In this document: in pieces, positions 61,066 through 64,000 of the stretch
How the letters are laid out: every line of letters starts with the position of its first letter
Position numbering within the stretch: position 1 is the first letter of the stretch
Source: Williamsia sp. CHRR-6
GTDB lineage: Bacteria > Actinomycetota > Actinomycetes > Mycobacteriales > Mycobacteriaceae
Direction: 5' to 3'
DNA: 64,000 nucleotides
Assembly: GCF_018474015.1 (NCBI RefSeq)
Contig: NZ_JAHCSG010000002.1
Location: forward strand, 1-64,000
Notes under the pieces: generated by a model
What the model saw: the letters and a program-made list of their open reading frames with translations, nothing else
What the model was told of the DNA's origin: nothing
Database searches by the model: none
Program-made: the position numbers and the translations under genes

Positions 61066-62319
61066 GTGGAGCTGTATCTCATCATCGGCCTGCTGGCTCT
61101 GGTGCTGTGGTCGTTCTTCGCCGAACGTCTTGCTCGCGCCCACATCAGCGGGCCGCTGGTCATGTTGGTCGTCGGGGTGGTGCTCGGGTTCGCCGCCCAG
61201 CGGCATCTGGAGGACGCGCTCGACAGCAGGGTCGCCGAGCACATCGTCGTCCTCATCCTCGCGCTGATCCTGTTCGCCGACGCCACCGAGGTGCGCGGTG
61301 GACTGTTGGGCGGCGAGCGGGGACCGGCGTTGCGGCTGTTGCTGATCGCGCTGCCGGTGTCGCTGATCCTGGGTGTGTTCACGGGGATCCTGTTGTTTCC
61401 CGATCTGTCGGTGGGTGTGCTGATCGCCCTGGCGTGCGTGGTGATGCCCACCGACCTCGCCCCGGCCGCAGCCATCGTGCGAGACAAGCGGATACCGACC
61501 CGGCTGCGCAACATCCTCAACGTCGAAAGTGGGTACAACGACGGCATCATCGCGCCCATCTTCGCGTTCGGGCTCATCCTGGCCGGGGCGAACAACGCCC
61601 ACGCCGACTCGGCCGGCGAGGCGTTGGCATCGCTGATCCCCGCCTCGGCGGTGGCGATCGCCATCGGGGCGGCGGTGGGTCTGGCCGGTGCGCTGCTGAC
61701 CAACCTGTCGCAAGCACATGATCTCGGATCGCCGCAGGCGTTGCGGGTGAGCATCCTGGTGCTGCCGGTTCTCACCTACGAGCTCACCGCCCAGGTGGAG
61801 GCCAACGGGTTCGTCGCCGCCTTCGCCGCGGGTCTGGTGTACCGGGCGGTGCGCAGGTCCAAGGCCGAGCCCGAGGAACTCACCCTCGTCGACGACGTCG
61901 GGATCGTCACGACCTACGGCATGTGGTTCGTGCTGGGTCTGAGCGTCGCCATCATGCCGGCGGTAGATGACGAGTGGCGCATCTTCCTCTACGGCTTCCT
62001 CGCGGTGACGGTACTGCGCATCGCTCCGGTGGTGTTGTCGCTGATCGGCACCGACCTGGCGATGGTCGACCGGTTGGTGGTGGGGTTGCTGGGTCCGCGG
62101 GGTACCGCCACCATCGTCTTCGGGTTGTTGGCCTACAACGGCCTCGCGGGCACCGCGGCCGATGTCACCCTCTATGTGATGGCGGCAACCGTGGTGATCA
62201 GCATCGGGGTACACGGTGTGGCGGCCACCCTGGTGGCGCGCGGGTTCCGACGCATCGAGCGCCGACGCACCCGGTCGCTCAAGCGGCGGCAACGCCGCCG
62301 GGCTGCCCGAAATGCCTGA
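61066..62319 (+). CDS. CPA1-type monovalent cation:proton antiporter
   Basis: A 417-aa membrane antiporter with about 12 TM helices. The ion-site helix region TDLAPAAAIVRDKR corresponds to the conserved acidic CPA1 motif, followed by ILNVESGYNDGIIAPIFAFG, and a late GLLGPRGTATIVFGLLAYNG segment. It likely exchanges Na+ or K+ for H+. The C-terminus is strongly basic (RRIERRRTRSLKRRQRRRAA). GTG 61066 follows GGGAGA. The osmoprotectant operon upstream suggests an ionic-stress theme, but the two are 109 bases apart and may be independent. Confidence 0.85.
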   Translation: MELYLIIGLLALVLWSFFAERLARAHISGPLVMLVVGVVLGFAAQRHLEDALDSRVAEHIVVLILALILFADATEVRGGLLGGERGPALRLLLIALPVSLILGVFTGILLFPDLSVGVLIALACVVMPTDLAPAAAIVRDKRIPTRLRNILNVESGYNDGIIAPIFAFGLILAGANNAHADSAGEALASLIPASAVAIAIGAAVGLAGALLTNLSQAHDLGSPQALRVSILVLPVLTYELTAQVEANGFVAAFAAGLVYRAVRRSKAEPEELTLVDDVGIVTTYGMWFVLGLSVAIMPAVDDEWRIFLYGFLAVTVLRIAPVVLSLIGTDLAMVDRLVVGLLGPRGTATIVFGLLAYNGLAGTAADVTLYVMAATVVISIGVHGVAATLVARGFRRIERRRTRSLKRRQRRRAARNA

Positions 62320-62402
62320 AATTGCCTGATTCTGAACCATTTTCGGTGAACATCTGGTGCATCCGCTTGCGCAGCGCCCGGACCGTCGGTAGCTTTCAAT
62401 TC

Positions 62403-62888
62403 ATGCATGAAGTAAACACCTCTTTGGGAAACGCGATCTCCACGTCTGGCGCCTCGGCCCAGAGCTCAGTCGTCCGTGACCTCGCAGTGCTGGTCGCCCG
62501 CATCGGCATCGGTGTCATCTTCCTGGCGCATGGCCTGCAGAAGCTCGACAACGGCTACGCCGCCACCAAGGCCATGTTCACCACCATCGACGCGCCCGTG
62601 CCGGCGGTGACCTCGTTGCTCGCGATCGTCATCGAGGTCGGCGGCGGCGCCGCGCTGATCCTGGGCCTGCTCACGCCGCTGGCCGGCATCGCTCTGGCGT
62701 TGAACATGCTCGGCGCATACCTGCTGGTCCACATGGACAGTGGTCTCTACGTCAAGGACGGCGGCTACGAGTTCGTGCTGGCGCTCGGGGTGGCGTCGCT
62801 GCTGATCGCGGCGGTGGGCGCCGGACGCTTCAGCCTCGACGCCATCCTGGCCGACAAGGTGCCTGCGCTCTCGCGCGTCCTTCGCTGA
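62403..62888 (+). CDS. DoxX family membrane protein
   Basis: A 161-aa membrane protein with four TM helices. DoxX marks: RIGIGVIFLAHGLQKLDNGY, FTTIDAPVPAVTSLLAIVIE and GGGAALILGLLTPLAGIALA. In mycobacteria DoxX forms a membrane oxidoreductase complex with SseA and SodA, but other DoxX relatives have unrelated roles. ATG 62403 is chosen as the closest start before the first helix. Convergent with a MarR regulator. Confidence 0.82.
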   Translation: MHEVNTSLGNAISTSGASAQSSVVRDLAVLVARIGIGVIFLAHGLQKLDNGYAATKAMFTTIDAPVPAVTSLLAIVIEVGGGAALILGLLTPLAGIALALNMLGAYLLVHMDSGLYVKDGGYEFVLALGVASLLIAAVGAGRFSLDAILADKVPALSRVLR

Positions 62889-62908
62889 CCCCCTCGAACG
62901 CCGCCGGG

Positions 62909-62933
62909 CGTCGCGCCGCTATCGGCGCGGCGA
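62909..62933. terminator. Probable hairpin between convergent doxX-like and marR-like genes
   Basis: GCGCCG and CGGCGC around CTAT, extended by GTC/GAC with a one-base bulge, overlapping the 3' end of the MarR gene. It could serve both genes. Confidence 0.4.
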
Positions 62934-63440
62934 CCCGGCCTCGTCGGCCTTCACCTGTGCGGTGGCGGTGGTGATGCGAGTCCCGATCTCACGAAGCTGG
63001 CGGATCTGCGGCTGGGTCAATGCGTCGAACACCGTGCGCCGCACCATCTCCACGTGTCCTGGCGCACTGCGCTCGAGCACCGCGAACCCGTCATCGGTCA
63101 GCTCGGCCAACGTGTAGCGGCCGTCGGTGGGGTCGGGTCGCCGCACCAGCCACCCGCGTTTCTCCATCCGCGAGGCGACCTGCGAGAGCCGGGGAAGCTG
63201 GGCCTCGGTCAACTCGGCGAGTTCGCTCATCCGTAGCGTGCGCTCGCTCGCGTTGGACAGGGTGGCCAACACGCTGAACTCGAAGTGGGTGATACCGGCG
63301 TCTCGCTGCAGCTGACGATCCAGCTGGGCGGGTAGGCGGACCACCACGCCGATCAATGCCATCCAGGCGCTGCGCTCGTCGTCTGACAGCCATCGCGGGC
63401 TGGTGCCCGGAGTGCCGTGCGCGGCGCTGGATGCAGACAT
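62919..63440 (-). CDS. MarR family transcriptional regulator
   Basis: A 173-aa winged-helix regulator: LDRQLQRDAGITHFEFSVLA, TLRMSELAELTEAQLPRLSQ with VASRMEKRGWLVRRPDPTDG (the MarR recognition helix and D-R-wing with DPTDGR), then a dimerisation helix. TAACCT (minus, 63453-63448) ends seven bases before ATG 63440, so it is probably leaderless. It is divergent from the TrpF-like gene, and the likely target could be that gene, itself or doxX. Confidence 0.87.
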   Translation of the reverse strand: MSASSAAHGTPGTSPRWLSDDERSAWMALIGVVVRLPAQLDRQLQRDAGITHFEFSVLATLSNASERTLRMSELAELTEAQLPRLSQVASRMEKRGWLVRRPDPTDGRYTLAELTDDGFAVLERSAPGHVEMVRRTVFDALTQPQIRQLREIGTRITTATAQVKADEAGSPRR

Positions 63441-63447
63441 GGCCGTC

Positions 63448-63453
63448 AGGTTA
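63448..63453 (-). promoter_or_regulatory. -10 element for leaderless marR-like gene
   Basis: TAACCT on the minus strand, seven bases before ATG 63440, in the 89-bp gap shared with the TrpF-like gene. Confidence 0.45.
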
Positions 63454-63529
63454 CGGCACGGAATCGGGCCTCGGCGCTCCGTCCGCGGCCGATGTCTCGT
63501 CCGCCGGTGGCCGGGTAGCCTCGGCGCCG

Positions 63530-64000
63530 ATGTTCATCAAAGTGTGTGGTCTGCGAACGGCTGGTGACGTGGATGCCGCGGTGGCCGCCGGCGCCGACGC
63601 CATCGGCGTCGTGATGAGCCCGGGCAGCCCGCGTGATGTCGACCTCGACACAGCTGCTGGTCTGGTGGCCCACGCCGATTCGCGTGCCACCACGGTGCTG
63701 GTGGTCAAGGGTCTGCCGGTGGCGACGGTGATCGACGCAGCGACGGCCGCCGGCGTCGACGTGGTGCAGCTGCACGGCTACGACGCAGTGCAGAGCGCGG
63801 CGGTGCTCGGTGCCATCGGACGAATCTGGCGGGCCACCTCCACTGCCCATGACCCTGATCTCACCGTCGGCGCCCACGGCGAGGAGGTGCTGCTGCTCGA
63901 CTCCCCGCACGCGGGGTCGGGGCAACGCTGGGACCTGGCTGAATTGATCGAACGCCCCGAGGGGAAGTGGCTGTTGGCCGGTGGCCTCGACCCCGCCAAC
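63530..64000 (+). CDS. trpF: Phosphoribosylanthranilate isomerase (TrpF)-like protein, 3' end beyond window
   Basis: 157 codons are visible and the frame runs off the right edge. Start MFIKVCGLRTAGDVDAAVAA carries the catalytic Cys6 (KVCGL); GVVMSPGSPRDVD is the phosphate loop of strand 2; VVQLHGYDA is typical; Asp124 in LLLDSPHAGSGQRWD matches the general-acid Asp; and WLLAGGLDPAN is the classic late motif. TrpF isomerises PRA in tryptophan synthesis. Most actinobacteria lack trpF and use the bifunctional PriA instead, so this copy may be a paralog with another role. TAGCCT (63516-63521) ends eight bases before ATG 63530. Confidence 0.82.
   Translation, partial: MFIKVCGLRTAGDVDAAVAAGADAIGVVMSPGSPRDVDLDTAAGLVAHADSRATTVLVVKGLPVATVIDAATAAGVDVVQLHGYDAVQSAAVLGAIGRIWRATSTAHDPDLTVGAHGEEVLLLDSPHAGSGQRWDLAELIERPEGKWLLAGGLDPAN

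Overview
The window is high-GC actinobacterial chromosome. Gene order and protein content point to the order Mycobacteriales, most likely Gordonia or a close relative. The evidence is a long block syntenic with the M. tuberculosis purL to desA1 region (Rv0803-Rv0824c): purL, an Rv0807-like gene, purF, purM, a DUF3073 gene, a YgfZ-like gene, a PabC-like gene, a nitrobindin-like gene, sseC, cysA2, lmeA, glnR, mshD, phoU, an LCP gene, dus and desA. Mycothiol synthase, LmeA, GlnR and many leaderless genes fit the same group. The species assignment is inference from synteny, not from a database search.

Layout. 1-344: a 140-bp tandem array built from 19-bp-phased half-sites, then an EccA-like AAA+ ATPase. 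2.4-12.5 kb: a lipoprotein, purL, small membrane proteins, a PhyH-type dioxygenase, rtcB, an acetyltransferase and purF. 12.6-18.0 kb: a complete peptide-type ABC transporter inserted between purF and purM. 18.0-22.2 kb: purM, DUF3073, MOSC, YgfZ and aminotransferase class IV. 22.3-28.4 kb: cytochrome bd oxidase with its CydDC exporter. 28.4-28.6 kb: a 12-codon ORF with a very strong ribosome binding site, followed by an almost fully paired three-way-junction RNA element. 28.6-32.5 kb (minus strand): dinB-like, nitrobindin-like, an overlooked 32-aa membrane protein, sseC, cysA2 with a Cys-Cys-Cys leader peptide, and lmeA. 32.7-39.4 kb: glnR-mshD, then pstSCAB and the opposing phoU, with two PHO-box-like direct repeats. 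39.5-43.9 kb (minus strand): LCP protein, tRNA-dihydrouridine synthase and acyl-ACP desaturase. 44.2-49.7 kb: citrate transporter and its two-component system, which is split by a lipoprotein gene. 50-53 kb: tRNA-Lys, a TetR/MFS efflux pair and a Glu-Asp-Phe tRNA cluster. 53-55.7 kb: two decayed genes (ribA-like and an aldo-keto reductase) around an ene-reductase-like gene, next to 21-bp minisatellites. 55.7-64 kb: small membrane protein, acetyltransferase, VOC protein, a quaternary-amine (OpuC-type) transporter operon, a CPA1 antiporter, DoxX, MarR, and a TrpF-like gene cut by the window edge.

Functional themes: purine synthesis; phosphate acquisition with its regulators; nitrogen control (GlnR); sulfur and thiol metabolism (cysA2-sseC, mshD) with apparent cysteine-dependent attenuation; low-oxygen respiration (cydABDC); envelope work (LmeA, LCP, desaturase); citrate and osmoprotectant uptake. 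The most interesting non-gene signals are the purF intragenic terminator-like hairpin, the cysteine leader peptide, the 12-codon ORF plus three-way junction, the phased repeat array at the left edge, and the dispersed 21-bp minisatellite family.
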